Below the pieces are notes generated by a model, which saw only the letters and a program-made list of their open reading frames with translations, had not been told where the DNA came from and searched no databases. The position numbers and the translations under genes were made by a program. A DNA stretch of 17,576 nt from Verrucomicrobiales bacterium (GTDB taxonomy: Bacteria; Verrucomicrobiota; Verrucomicrobiia; Methylacidiphilales; JAAUTS01). Of the stretch, positions 7,237 to 14,700 are shown piece after piece (position 1 is the stretch's first letter; each line of letters begins with the position of its first letter). Location: contig JAITHY010000243.1 of assembly GCA_031279715.1 (NCBI GenBank), positions 1 to 17,576 of the forward strand, read 5' to 3'.

Positions 7237-8256
7237 ATGCGTGAATTTCTGGATCCTATCACCCCCGATCTTGGCGACGAGGAATTCGCCGCCGCCGCCC
7301 TGGATTTGCTCCGCTGGCAGTCAAGGAACAATCCGGTGTACCGCCGGTTCCTGTCCGGCCTGGGCGTGGACCCGCTGACAGTGACCCGCTGGCAGGATTT
7401 TCCCGCGCTGCCGGCCAGCGCCTTCCGCGGGCAGGCGGTTTGCTGTTTCCCGCCGGAGCGCGCGCGGGCGGTCTTCACCACCAGCGGCACGACGGGCGCG
7501 GAATCGGGCCGGCATTATTTTGAAAATTTGAGTTATTATGAAAAGTCGCTGTCAGCGGGATTCAGAATATTTATGCCGGATTTGACACGGCATCGCTGGA
7601 TTTCATTGATTCCAACGCTGACGGTGAAGCCGGATTCATCGCTGGGTTACATGATTGATTATTTGGGAAAAAATATTCCACATGACGGATTTCAGTCGTT
7701 TTGCGGCGCTGATTATGAGATTGATTTCAACCGTCTTGCGCATGAGTTAACAGCCGCTGACGGCAAGCCGGTTGCATTGTTCGGCGCCTCGTTTGCGCTC
7801 GCCACTGTCGGCGAGGTTTTTCAGGAGCGGGGCAAAAGCTGGCGGTTGACCGCTGACAGCGTCATCTTTGACACCGGCGGTTACAAAGGCCGGCGCCGCG
7901 AACTCACGGCCGGCGAATTGTCCGGTCTCATGGCCGGCGTCTTTGGTTGCGCCGCCCGCAACATTTACAATGAATACGGCATGACCGAACTCTCCACTCC
8001 CGGTTACGCCAGGCTCAGCGAGGGGATCCACCGCTTCCCGCCGTGGTTGCGCGTGCTCATCCGCGACCCGCTGACCATGAGGATTTGCGCGCCCGGCGAG
8101 CGGGGGTTGGTGCAACTCTACGACCTTGCCAATGTCGGCAGCGTCATGGCGCTTGGCACGCTCGACACCGCGGTGTATGAGCGTGACGGCATTCGTTTGC
8201 TGGGGCGAGTGTCAGCGGCGGATTTGCGCGGCTGTTCCCTGCCGTATGAATTTTAA
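7237..8256 (+). CDS. LuxE-like acyl-protein synthetase / acyl-adenylate ligase
   Basis: From ATG 7237 (MREFLDPITP) the protein is 339 residues; ATG 7222 in frame is an alternative. The family activates a fatty acid as acyl-AMP and moves it to a cysteine before reduction by a LuxC-type partner. Visible motifs: RNNPVYRRFL near 30-39, typical of the N-terminus of the family; the AMP-binding loop TTSGTTG (81-87); GGYKGR (214-219); NEYGMTEL (245-252); and a cysteine seven residues from the C-terminus (LRGCSLPYEF), which is where LuxE carries its acyl acceptor. A luxC-like gene follows after 41 bp. There is no luciferase (luxAB) here, so the pair is not for light production; supply of a fatty aldehyde or alcohol is the likely role. 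Eight or so CGCTGAC words lie in the gene. Confidence 0.85.
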   Translation: MREFLDPITPDLGDEEFAAAALDLLRWQSRNNPVYRRFLSGLGVDPLTVTRWQDFPALPASAFRGQAVCCFPPERARAVFTTSGTTGAESGRHYFENLSYYEKSLSAGFRIFMPDLTRHRWISLIPTLTVKPDSSLGYMIDYLGKNIPHDGFQSFCGADYEIDFNRLAHELTAADGKPVALFGASFALATVGEVFQERGKSWRLTADSVIFDTGGYKGRRRELTAGELSGLMAGVFGCAARNIYNEYGMTELSTPGYARLSEGIHRFPPWLRVLIRDPLTMRICAPGERGLVQLYDLANVGSVMALGTLDTAVYERDGIRLLGRVSAADLRGCSLPYEF

Positions 8257-8297
8257 AGTTGCGGTTTTGAGATTTGAGTTTTGAATTTTGAGTTGAT
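8257..8297. other. A+T-rich low-complexity leader between luxE-like and luxC-like genes
   Basis: This 41-bp gap is built of near repeats of TTTTGA(G/A), in contrast to the G+C-rich genes on both sides. It resembles in style the TTGGAATTTGG repeats at 4660-4684. No good Shine-Dalgarno sequence is visible before ATG 8298. Confidence 0.6.
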
Positions 8298-9347
8298 ATG
8301 ACCACCGCCGAACGTGTCGCCGTCATCGCCAGCGCCTTCAATGGACGGGCCGACCTTGGCTTTAACAGCGAGGCGGATTTGCGCGGCCTCATCATTGGCG
8401 AACTTGGCGATGTTGAAATTTTCGAGCGTCCCGTCCTGCGCGGCGGTGTTCCGCTGATGGCGCGCCCGCCTGAAACCATCTACCACCTCTGCGCCGCCAA
8501 CCTCGGCGTCAGCGCGGAAACCAGCCTGGTGCTTGGCTTGCTGCTTGGCAGCCGGCTTTATTTCAAACTTCCCGGCGGCGGCCTGCCCGCTTTCGTCAAC
8601 ACCGTCAGCCAACTGCCGCCGACGTTGCGCGAAAAAGTCATCCTCCTCGCGCGGCACGACCCGGCGCTGATGCTGACCGCCGACGCCGTAATCGTGTACG
8701 GCAACGACGCAACCATCGACGCCATTCACCGGCAGGTGAGTTGGCGTCAGCGGTTCCTCGCCTACGGTCATAAAATCAGCCTCGGTCTGATTGACGCTGA
8801 CGATGAGACCCCCGCCATCGCCTCCGCCGCCGCGCGGGAAATTCTCGCCCATGAGCAACTCGGCTGCCTCTCCCCGCAAGCCTATTTGTGCCGCGACGCC
8901 GCCCGCGCCGAAAAATTCTCCGCGCTGCTGGCCGATGCTCTTGCCGCGGCCCGTCGGCGCCAGCCGCTCCCCGCGCTGACCTTCGACGAAACCGCGCTGC
9001 GCCAGCATTTCCGCCAAACCGCCGCCGCCAACGGGGAAAAAATTCTCACCGGCGCTGACCATGAATATATCATCATCAGCGGCGCGAAAAAACTGGTGCT
9101 CACCCCCGCCCGCGCCACTGTCAGCGTTCTTGACACGTGGGAAATTGCCGACTGCGACAAATGGCGCGGCAAACTCAGCGCCGTCTCCCACACCCGCCCG
9201 CTGCCGCTGAGCGTGACGGATTATTTCACCAAACTCGGCGTTTCCCGCTTCTGTCCAACCGGCGGACTCCAAGCCCCGCCCCTGGCATGGCGTCACGACT
9301 CCCGCCCGCGGCTGGCGGACTTGCTCAAATGGATTACCTTTGCCTGA
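8298..9347 (+). CDS. LuxC-like acyl-CoA reductase (fatty aldehyde forming)
   Basis: A 349-residue protein of the LuxC family, which reduces an acyl group carried on its cysteine to an aldehyde with NADPH. The catalytic cysteine is C190 in EQLGCLSPQAY. The C-terminal signature CPTGGLQAPPLAW is present near residue 320, followed by RPRLADLLKW. A glycine-rich nucleotide segment is seen around KLPGGGLPAF (90-99). It is somewhat short compared with luminous-bacterial LuxC (about 480 residues), as is usual for the non-luminous group. It sits directly behind the LuxE-like gene, the expected functional partner, and pdxH follows 71 bp later with its own promoter. The product's fate is unknown; no aldehyde-using enzyme is in the window. 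Confidence 0.88.
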   Translation: MTTAERVAVIASAFNGRADLGFNSEADLRGLIIGELGDVEIFERPVLRGGVPLMARPPETIYHLCAANLGVSAETSLVLGLLLGSRLYFKLPGGGLPAFVNTVSQLPPTLREKVILLARHDPALMLTADAVIVYGNDATIDAIHRQVSWRQRFLAYGHKISLGLIDADDETPAIASAAAREILAHEQLGCLSPQAYLCRDAARAEKFSALLADALAAARRRQPLPALTFDETALRQHFRQTAAANGEKILTGADHEYIIISGAKKLVLTPARATVSVLDTWEIADCDKWRGKLSAVSHTRPLPLSVTDYFTKLGVSRFCPTGGLQAPPLAWRHDSRPRLADLLKWITFA

Positions 9348-9384
9348 GCCGGCGTCAACTTGGTGAATTAATCAATGTGAAAAA

Positions 9385-9412
9385 TTGAAAAAAAAAAATC
9401 ACCCGTCATAAT
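9385..9412 (+). promoter_or_regulatory. Candidate leaderless promoter of pdxH
   Basis: TTGAAA (9385-9390), a 16-bp spacer and CATAAT (9407-9412, 5 of 6 to consensus) end 6 nt before ATG 9419. An A-run of more than ten bases lies in the spacer. There is no Shine-Dalgarno sequence. The layout is identical to that of the RelE-like gene. Confidence 0.6.
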
Positions 9413-9418
9413 CTCCGC

Positions 9419-10075
9419 ATGTCTGAATCAATTTCGTTGAACATTGCGGATTTGCGGCGGGAGTACGCCACGCGCGGCCTGCGGCGGGAGGATTTGGCGG
9501 AAAATCCGGTGGCGCAGTTTCGCGCCTGGTTCAAGGAGGCGCAGGCGGCGGAGTTGCTGGAGCCGAATGCGATGTCGCTGGCAACGGCGGGGGCGGACGG
9601 GCGTGTGACGGCGCGGATGGTGTTGCTCAAGGCGTTCGATGAGCGGGGCTTTGTGTTTTTTACCAATTACGACAGCGCGAAGGCGCGGCAGATGGCGGAG
9701 AACGAGCGGGTGGCGTTGTTGTTTCCGTGGCTGGCGTTGGAGCGGCAGGTCAGCGTCAGCGGGCGGGTGGAGAAGATTTCGGCGGCGGAATCGCTGGCGT
9801 ATTTTGCGAGCCGCCCGTTTGGGTCGAGGCTGGGGGCGTGGATTTCACAACAGAGCAGGGTGATTCCGTCGCGGAAGTTGCTGGAGTTGAAATTTGAGGA
9901 GATGCGGCGGAAGTTCGCCAACGGGGAGGTGCCGTTGCCGGGATTCTGGGGCGGGTACCGTGTGGCGCCGCTGACGGTGGAGTTTTGGCAGGGCGCGGCG
10001 AGCCGGTTGCATGACCGGTTCCAATATTCACGCGGCGCTGATGGGGAGTGGGTGATTGAGCGATTGTCGCCGTGA
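9419..10075 (+). CDS. pdxH: Pyridoxine/pyridoxamine 5'-phosphate oxidase
   Basis: A 218-residue FMN enzyme, the same length as the E. coli protein. It oxidises pyridoxine or pyridoxamine 5'-phosphate to pyridoxal 5'-phosphate with oxygen, the last step of one B6 route and of salvage. Family features are clear: RMVLLK (66-71) and NYDSAKARQM (83-92) at the FMN site, SRPFGSRLGAWISQQSRVI (131-149), and the C-terminal FWQGAASRLHDRF (189-201), whose Arg and His contact the substrate phosphate and ring. The product is the cofactor of the CysK encoded 4 kb away, though nothing shows they are co-regulated. Needing oxygen as acceptor suggests at least some aerobic life. Three CGCTGAC words lie inside, one tandem pair. 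Confidence 0.96.
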   Translation: MSESISLNIADLRREYATRGLRREDLAENPVAQFRAWFKEAQAAELLEPNAMSLATAGADGRVTARMVLLKAFDERGFVFFTNYDSAKARQMAENERVALLFPWLALERQVSVSGRVEKISAAESLAYFASRPFGSRLGAWISQQSRVIPSRKLLELKFEEMRRKFANGEVPLPGFWGGYRVAPLTVEFWQGAASRLHDRFQYSRGADGEWVIERLSP

Positions 10076-10128
10076 GCGTTTTCAATTGAGGAGTGCGCTG
10101 ACGGTGACAAATGGTGGCGGGATAATTT

Positions 10129-10899
10129 TCAATTAAACGCCTCCATTGCCTCCCGCGTGATGGTGTGGCGCGAGCCGCAACGGGGGCAGCTGATGCGGAG
10201 CGATTGCGCGTTGCCGAAAAGCTCCTCCGGGTTGCGTTTGAAAGACGGGGCGAGCAATGACGCAATCCGCCGCCCGTCACAACCGCAGTGCCAGCGATAA
10301 CGGCGTTGTTCGAGCAGGCTGAGTTGCTCGCGCTGGTCCAAGGTGCGGATGTCAGCGTCAGTGAGGGCGGTGAGCCAATCAAGATCGCAATCGGGCTGGG
10401 CGCTGACCATGACGTAGTCTTCCCCGGCGAACGGGAAGAAGCGGGAGGGGCGTTGCTCGCTCTGGCGGTAGTAGGTTTCACTGGCGGCGAAGATGTCGCT
10501 GCCGGTGAACTCAACAGCGCTGCGGCGGGCGGGCGCGTTGCCGCGCACGACGTCAGCGTAGAAAAAATTACGGTCGGCGCGCTTGATGTTTTCGGTGAAG
10601 ATTTTTCCGGTGACGCCTCCGGTCTGGTTATCGCCGGTGACGAAAAGATTGAGCGGCGGGGCTTGTAAATTTACCGTCCACGCGGCCATTTCGTTGTGCG
10701 GGCGCGAGGCGAGGTGCAGCGTCAGCGCGGCGAGTGTTTCCTTGAACAAACGGTCATGGTCAGCGGCGACTTTGATTTCGTTGGCGGCGAGGTGAAGATA
10801 ATAATCGACGTACAACTCGCCGAAATCGGCGCGGGTGAGCAGGGCGTTGCGATGGCGCACAAAATAACTGCGGACTTCGAAACCGTCGGGATGTTCCAT
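10129..10899 (-). CDS. hslO: Hsp33-like redox-regulated chaperone
   Basis: A 256-residue protein from ATG 10899 (MEHPDGFEVRSYFVR); a GTG at 10914 in frame would add five residues. Hsp33 is a cytoplasmic holdase switched on when oxidation releases zinc from a C-terminal four-cysteine centre. Those cysteines are present as CGC at 205-207 and CPRC at 238-241, 30 residues apart as in the family. The N-terminal part shows family features around NALLTRADFGELYVDYYLHL and EQRPSRFF. It is shorter than the E. coli protein (about 290), as in the PVC and Bacteroidota branch from memory. No Shine-Dalgarno sequence is seen; a -10-like box ends 6 nt before the ATG. It is convergent with pdxH, with 53 bp between that carry one full copy of the recurrent word. 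Confidence 0.9.
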   Translation of the reverse strand: MEHPDGFEVRSYFVRHRNALLTRADFGELYVDYYLHLAANEIKVAADHDRLFKETLAALTLHLASRPHNEMAAWTVNLQAPPLNLFVTGDNQTGGVTGKIFTENIKRADRNFFYADVVRGNAPARRSAVEFTGSDIFAASETYYRQSEQRPSRFFPFAGEDYVMVSAQPDCDLDWLTALTDADIRTLDQREQLSLLEQRRYRWHCGCDGRRIASLLAPSFKRNPEELFGNAQSLRISCPRCGSRHTITREAMEAFN

Positions 10900-10905
10900 G
10901 CGGAC

Positions 10906-10934
10906 AGTGTACACGCTGACGGTGAGGTTGGCAT
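10906..10934 (-). promoter_or_regulatory. Candidate leaderless promoter of hslO
   Basis: On the minus strand ATGCCA (10934-10929), a 17-bp spacer and TACACT (10911-10906) end 6 nt before ATG 10899. The spacer contains a complete CGCTGACGGTGA (10914-10925). Both boxes match consensus at 4 of 6. Confidence 0.35.
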
Positions 10935-10954
10935 CCGAAAAATTGATGACAAAA

Positions 10955-11031
10955 TGGTTGCGGGGGCAGGATTTGAACCTGCGGCCTTCAGGTTATGAGC
11001 CTGACGAGCTACCTGGCTGCTCCACCCCGCG
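10955..11031 (-). tRNA. tRNA-fMet (CAT), initiator
   Basis: The minus strand folds as a 77-nt cloverleaf with encoded CCA. The anticodon loop is CTCATAA. The 5' CGCGGGG pairs with the 3' CCCCGCA except for C1-A72, the unpaired first position that marks bacterial initiator tRNAs. The T loop GTTCAAATC is normal. The anticodon stem (CAGGC/ACCTG region) is G+C rich as in initiators. Confidence 0.95.
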
Positions 11032-11096
11032 ATGGAAAGGGACGGCAATGTTATCACTGTCAGCGGCGGCGTCAATGAAAAAAATATTAATTTATT

Positions 11097-11172
<76 letters not shown>

Positions 11173-11252
11173 GACGAAAATGAAACGCTGATGTTGCCGG
11201 ATTTTTTTCATTTTTCAATCACGAAATTTTAGTGTTCACTAGATTCCACAAA

Positions 11253-12986
11253 ATGCTCACGTTCAAAATTGACAAAATCCTGCGGCTGCGCTTGTGGCTG
11301 CTGGAGCGGTTCAAGCTTGGCGAAACCAGCGTCACACTGTTCTGGGCGGGTGTGGTCGGGTTGTGCGGCGGGCTGTTGTCGGTCGGGTTTCTTCGGTGTG
11401 TGCGCGCCTTGCAGCGCGTGTTGACACATCACGCGGAGGACAACCTCGCGGTTATTGCCACTGACCTTGACAACTGGGAGCGTGTGTTGATTCCCACCAT
11501 CGGCGGACTGCTGGCGGGCGCAATCCTGTACCTCGGCAAGCGGCTGACGCGCGGCAAGCAATCCACCGATTACATGGAGGCGGTGCTGGTCGGCAATGGC
11601 ATTGTGCGCTTTCGCGACACGGTCACCAAAAGCGCCTCCTCGCTGTTCTCCATCGCCAGCGGCAGTTCCATCGGGCGCGAAGGGGCGATGGTCACACTGT
11701 CAGCGGCGTTTGCGTCGTGGCTTGGGCGCGCGCGCAAAGTCTCCACCCCGCGGCTTCGGCTGCTGGTGGCGTGCGGCGCGGCGGCGGGTATTGCGGCGGC
11801 GTACAAAACACCCGTTGCCGGCGCGCTGTTCGTGGCGGAAATCATCCTGGGATCCATCGCCATGGAAACGTTCGGCCCGCTGGTGTTCAGCTCGCTCATC
11901 TCAACATTGGTGGTTTACCAACTGCTGGGAACCACGCCGACTTATTTGATGCCGACTGTTTTTCATGTCGGCTCCAACTGGGATTATTTGCTGTTTTTAT
12001 TGCTGGGAATTTTGACGGGAATTTTCTCGCCCTTGTTCCTGAAAACGTTGCAAGGCGGCGAGAAAATATTCCATCGCTTGAACTTGCCGCTGACGGTGAA
12101 GCTCGGCATCGGCGGGCTGATTGTCGGGATGATTTCCATTTACTCACCGTTGGTGTGGGGCAACGGCTACGGCGTGGTGGGCGATTTGCTGTGCCGTGAA
12201 AACCTGCCCTGGACGCTGATGATGGCGACATTGTTGTGCAAAATTTTTGCCACCAGCGCCAGCGTCGGGTCCGGCGCGGTGGGCGGCGTGTTCACGCCGA
12301 CGCTGTTCGTGGGGGCGGCGATTGGCTGGCTGTTCGGCACGCTGGTGAACAGCCTGTTTCCCGCGCTGATGGTGACGCCCGCCGGTTTCGCGCTGGTCGG
12401 AATGGGTTGCGTGCTGGCGGCGGGCACGCAAGCGGTGTTGATGTCCATCATCATGATTTTCGAAATGTCACTGCAATACGAGGTTGTTCTCCCGCTGATG
12501 CTGGGCTGCGTGACGGCATATTTTGTTGCCAAGGGGCTTGGGCAGGAATCCATCTACGCCGCGCATTTGAAAAACAAGCGGGCGGCAAAAGAACTGCTCA
12601 GTCAGCGCGTGCTGACGGTGACAAATTTGCTGCGCAAAGATCCGCCGACGGTGGCGGAAACCGCGCCGTTCGGCGAAATCGCCCGACTGTTCATCGCCTG
12701 CCGACTGAACAATTTATACGTGGTTGACCGTCAGCGGCGTTTCCTGGGCGTCGTTTCGCTGCACGAGATGAAGCCGTTTTTACACGACCCGAACATCGCG
12801 CAAGCCGTCCTCGCCGCCGACATGATGCGCGACGATTTTCCCACGCTGATGGTGACGCAAAATCTGAGCGAGGCCCTGCACCGTTTCACCGCCGCTGATG
12901 TTGAACGCCTTCCGGTGCTTGACGAGGAGGGTGTGTTGCTCGGTTATCTTTCCAAAACGGATTTGTTGCTGACGCTGGCGAAATAA
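11253..12986 (+). CDS. ClcB-like ClC chloride channel/transporter with C-terminal CBS pair
   Basis: A 577-residue inner-membrane protein from ATG 11253; GTG 11232 in frame is an alternative. ClC hallmarks are GSSIGREGAMV (137-147), with the gating glutamate E143, and GSGAVGGVFTPTLF (339-352). The usual helix-D selectivity motif GxGIP/GHGVP is replaced by STDYMEAV (104-111), and GREGP by GREGA. Both changes are as I remember them in E. coli ClcB, so this is the ClcB branch rather than ClcA. About ten or more hydrophobic helices span residues 25-425. Residues about 450-577 form two CBS-like halves (ending VLLGYLSKTDLLLTL), which bind adenine nucleotides and tune transport; E. coli ClcB lacks them. 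Four CGCTGAC words and several near-matches lie inside. Likely a role in anion balance or acid response. Confidence 0.9.
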   Translation: MLTFKIDKILRLRLWLLERFKLGETSVTLFWAGVVGLCGGLLSVGFLRCVRALQRVLTHHAEDNLAVIATDLDNWERVLIPTIGGLLAGAILYLGKRLTRGKQSTDYMEAVLVGNGIVRFRDTVTKSASSLFSIASGSSIGREGAMVTLSAAFASWLGRARKVSTPRLRLLVACGAAAGIAAAYKTPVAGALFVAEIILGSIAMETFGPLVFSSLISTLVVYQLLGTTPTYLMPTVFHVGSNWDYLLFLLLGILTGIFSPLFLKTLQGGEKIFHRLNLPLTVKLGIGGLIVGMISIYSPLVWGNGYGVVGDLLCRENLPWTLMMATLLCKIFATSASVGSGAVGGVFTPTLFVGAAIGWLFGTLVNSLFPALMVTPAGFALVGMGCVLAAGTQAVLMSIIMIFEMSLQYEVVLPLMLGCVTAYFVAKGLGQESIYAAHLKNKRAAKELLSQRVLTVTNLLRKDPPTVAETAPFGEIARLFIACRLNNLYVVDRQRRFLGVVSLHEMKPFLHDPNIAQAVLAADMMRDDFPTLMVTQNLSEALHRFTAADVERLPVLDEEGVLLGYLSKTDLLLTLAK

Positions 12987-13033
12987 ACCGCCCTGGGAAA
13001 TTCTAAATTACAAAACACAGACCTTGCGCAAAG

Positions 13034-13061
13034 ACGCCAAGATTTTTTGTTTTCTTGGCGT
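13034..13061. terminator. Hairpin with T-rich loop, possible transcription end
   Basis: ACGCCAAGA (13034-13042) and TCTTGGCGT (13053-13061) are perfect 9-bp arms around a T-rich 10-nt loop. It lacks a T-run after the stem on the plus strand, so it is not a standard intrinsic terminator. The GCAAAGACGCCAAG style recalls intergenic repeats seen in many environmental bacteria. Confidence 0.4.
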
Positions 13062-13072
13062 GAGCAAAGTGA

Positions 13073-13109
13073 CGGCGGTTTTCAGCCGCCGCCGGCAACA
13101 CCCGGCGGC
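13073..13109. terminator. Two overlapping G+C-rich hairpins
   Basis: CGGCGG (13073-13078) can pair with CCGCCG (13086-13091), while GCCGCCGG (13088-13095) can pair with CCGGCGGC (13102-13109). The two share bases 13088-13091 and so exclude each other. They lie downstream of both converging genes and may stop transcription from either side; no T-run follows. Confidence 0.45.
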
Positions 13110-13161
13110 TCAACTCCATCACCGCTGAGGATGAACTTTGGCTCCTGTTGAGCGCTGGTTA

Positions 13162-13623
13162 TTACAAACTATCGGGGACGAATTCCAAGCGCAGCGCGCC
13201 GTCACCGGTCAAAATCAAGCGCCCGTTTTCCAGGGTTGCATGGCGCGCTTGTTTTAACTCGGACAAATAGCGCCGTTCCCGTGTCATGGCGTCTGGCAAT
13301 CCCATCATCATTGTGCTTGCAAAACCTGCGCTGAAGTCCACTTCGCCCGTCTGGGTGAATTTTGCGACGCCGGTGTAGCGGTTCACGCTGGCGTTGCCGC
13401 TGACGCGATTGGCGTCGCCCACCGTCAGCGTGATGGCGCCAGTGGCTTGGGCGCTGCCATCAACAGCGATCCAGTTGTTGAGTTTCCACGTTTTGCCGGA
13501 GAGTTGGGCGAAGGTTTCCTGTGCCCGCGCCCCGGCTGATGAGTGGGTTGCGGTTGACTGGCAGCCGGCGAGGGTGAAAGCGGCGAGGCTTAGCGAGAGC
13601 AATAACATGTTCAGCGGGTTCAT
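13162..13623 (-). CDS. META-domain lipoprotein (HslJ-like)
   Basis: A 153-residue protein. The N-terminus is a lipoprotein signal: MNPLNMLLLSLSLAAFTLAGC with lipobox LAGC and the acylated cysteine at 21. The mature part resembles the META/HslJ domain: it opens with a GKTWKLNNW strand and continues with a GNASVNRYTGVAKF segment, the region with the characteristic asparagine and tyrosine. META-domain proteins are small envelope proteins, some linked to heat or novobiocin resistance; the molecular role is not known. AGGA lies 8 nt before the ATG. The gap from the cysK stop is only 15 nt, so it is most likely the second gene of a cysK transcript. Localisation (outer or inner leaflet) cannot be decided; residue +2 is Gln. 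Confidence 0.82.
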   Translation of the reverse strand: MNPLNMLLLSLSLAAFTLAGCQSTATHSSAGARAQETFAQLSGKTWKLNNWIAVDGSAQATGAITLTVGDANRVSGNASVNRYTGVAKFTQTGEVDFSAGFASTMMMGLPDAMTRERRYLSELKQARHATLENGRLILTGDGALRLEFVPDSL

Positions 13624-13638
13624 AACTTTAATCCTTTT

Positions 13639-14598
13639 TTAACCGACTTGTTTGCGCACGTCTTCCGCCAGGGCGGTGCTCAAATAACGCTCGCCAGTGC
13701 TACAGGCAAGGGTGATGATGAGCTTGCCCGCATTATCGGGGCGTTGCGCGATTTGTAAAGCGGCAAAAACATTCGCGCCGGTGGAGATGCCCACCAGCAG
13801 CCCCTCTTCCCTGGCGAGGCGGCGCGCCATCATCAGCGCGTCTTCGTTGCTGACGGTGATGACTTCGTCCACGATGTTCAAATGCAGATTGTCGGGAATG
13901 AAGCCGGCGCCGATGCCTTGAATTTTGTGCGGGCCGGGTTTGATGGGGGCGTTGTCCAGCGTTTGTGTGATGACCGGCGAGTCTTTTGGCTCGACCGCCA
14001 CGGCCTTGAACTCCGGCTTTAACGCCTTGATGGTTTCCGCGATGCCGGTGATTGTTCCGCCCGTGCCGACGCCGCTGACGATGAAGTCCGCCTTGCCGTC
14101 GGTGTCCTGCCAGATTTCCTGCGCGGTGGTTTTGCGGTGAATTTCGGGATTGGCGGGATTGCGAAACTGTTGTGGAATCCACGAGTTGGCGTGCTCGCGG
14201 TGCAGTTCCTCCGCGCGGGCAATCGCGCCCTTCATGCCTTCCGCCGCCGGGGTCAGCACCACCTGCGCGCCGAGCAACGCCAACAGCGTGCGGCGTTCCA
14301 CGCTCATGCTTTCCGGCATGGTCAGTGTCAGCTTGTAGCCCTTGGCGGCGGCGATGAATGCCAGCGCGATGCCGGTGTTGCCGGAAGTTGGCTCGATAAT
14401 CAGCGTGTCTTTTTTCAGGAGGCCTTTCCGTTCCGCGTCCTCAATCATTGCCGCGCCGATGCGGTCTTTGACGCTGCCGAGAGGGTTGAAAAATTCGCAC
14501 TTCAACGCGATGGTTGCGAGGCAGCCTTCGGTGAGGCGGTTTAGTTTCACCAGCGGCGTTCTGCCGATGGTCTCAACGACGTTGGTGTAGATGGCCAT
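13639..14598 (-). CDS. cysK: Cysteine synthase (O-acetylserine sulfhydrylase)
   Basis: A 319-residue PLP enzyme from ATG 14598 (MAIYTNVVETIGRTPLVKLN); a longer frame to 14670 crosses the gapA terminator and is rejected. It makes cysteine from O-acetylserine and sulfide. The PLP lysine is K44 in NPLGSVKDRIG, the substrate loop TSGNTG is at 70-75, and a GVGTGGTITG phosphate-binding segment and a C-terminal STGERYLST are present. The length and motifs fit CysK/CysM; the TSGNTGIALAF loop fits CysK better. It appears to be transcribed alone with the downstream lipoprotein. Only one CGCTGAC word lies in 960 bp, far below the density in the left half of the window. Confidence 0.96.
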   Translation of the reverse strand: MAIYTNVVETIGRTPLVKLNRLTEGCLATIALKCEFFNPLGSVKDRIGAAMIEDAERKGLLKKDTLIIEPTSGNTGIALAFIAAAKGYKLTLTMPESMSVERRTLLALLGAQVVLTPAAEGMKGAIARAEELHREHANSWIPQQFRNPANPEIHRKTTAQEIWQDTDGKADFIVSGVGTGGTITGIAETIKALKPEFKAVAVEPKDSPVITQTLDNAPIKPGPHKIQGIGAGFIPDNLHLNIVDEVITVSNEDALMMARRLAREEGLLVGISTGANVFAALQIAQRPDNAGKLIITLACSTGERYLSTALAEDVRKQVG

Positions 14599-14604
14599 GT
14601 CCGT

Positions 14605-14633
14605 ATTGTGCGCGGTCAATCGGGCTGAGACAA
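14605..14633 (-). promoter_or_regulatory. Candidate leaderless promoter of cysK
   Basis: On the minus strand TTGTCT (14633-14628), a 17-bp spacer and CACAAT (14610-14605) end 6 nt before ATG 14598. No Shine-Dalgarno sequence is seen. It begins directly after the gapA terminator. Confidence 0.45.
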
Positions 14634-14635
14634 TC

Positions 14636-14680
14636 ACAAAAACAAACCGGCGGCGGCCGGAGTTATCCAAGACCGCCGCC
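14636..14680 (-). terminator. Intrinsic terminator of gapA
   Basis: Read on the minus strand, GGCGGCGG (14680-14673), a 16-nt loop and CCGCCGCC (14656-14649) form a perfect 8-bp G+C stem followed by a T-rich tail (GGTTTGTTTTTG). It lies 20 bp after the gapA stop. Confidence 0.8.
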
Positions 14681-14700
14681 TGATTGATGAAACGTCCAGG

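Larger units (their letters stand above)
12987..13161. other. Intergenic gap between convergent clcB-like and META genes
   Basis: Contains three inverted repeats (described separately) and no open frame with gene character. It separates two converging transcripts and is the longest non-coding stretch of the window. Confidence 0.7.

Noticed and set aside
8253..9296. Minus-strand open frame of 347 codons
   Set aside because: Antisense to the LuxC-like gene, whose catalytic motifs are intact.
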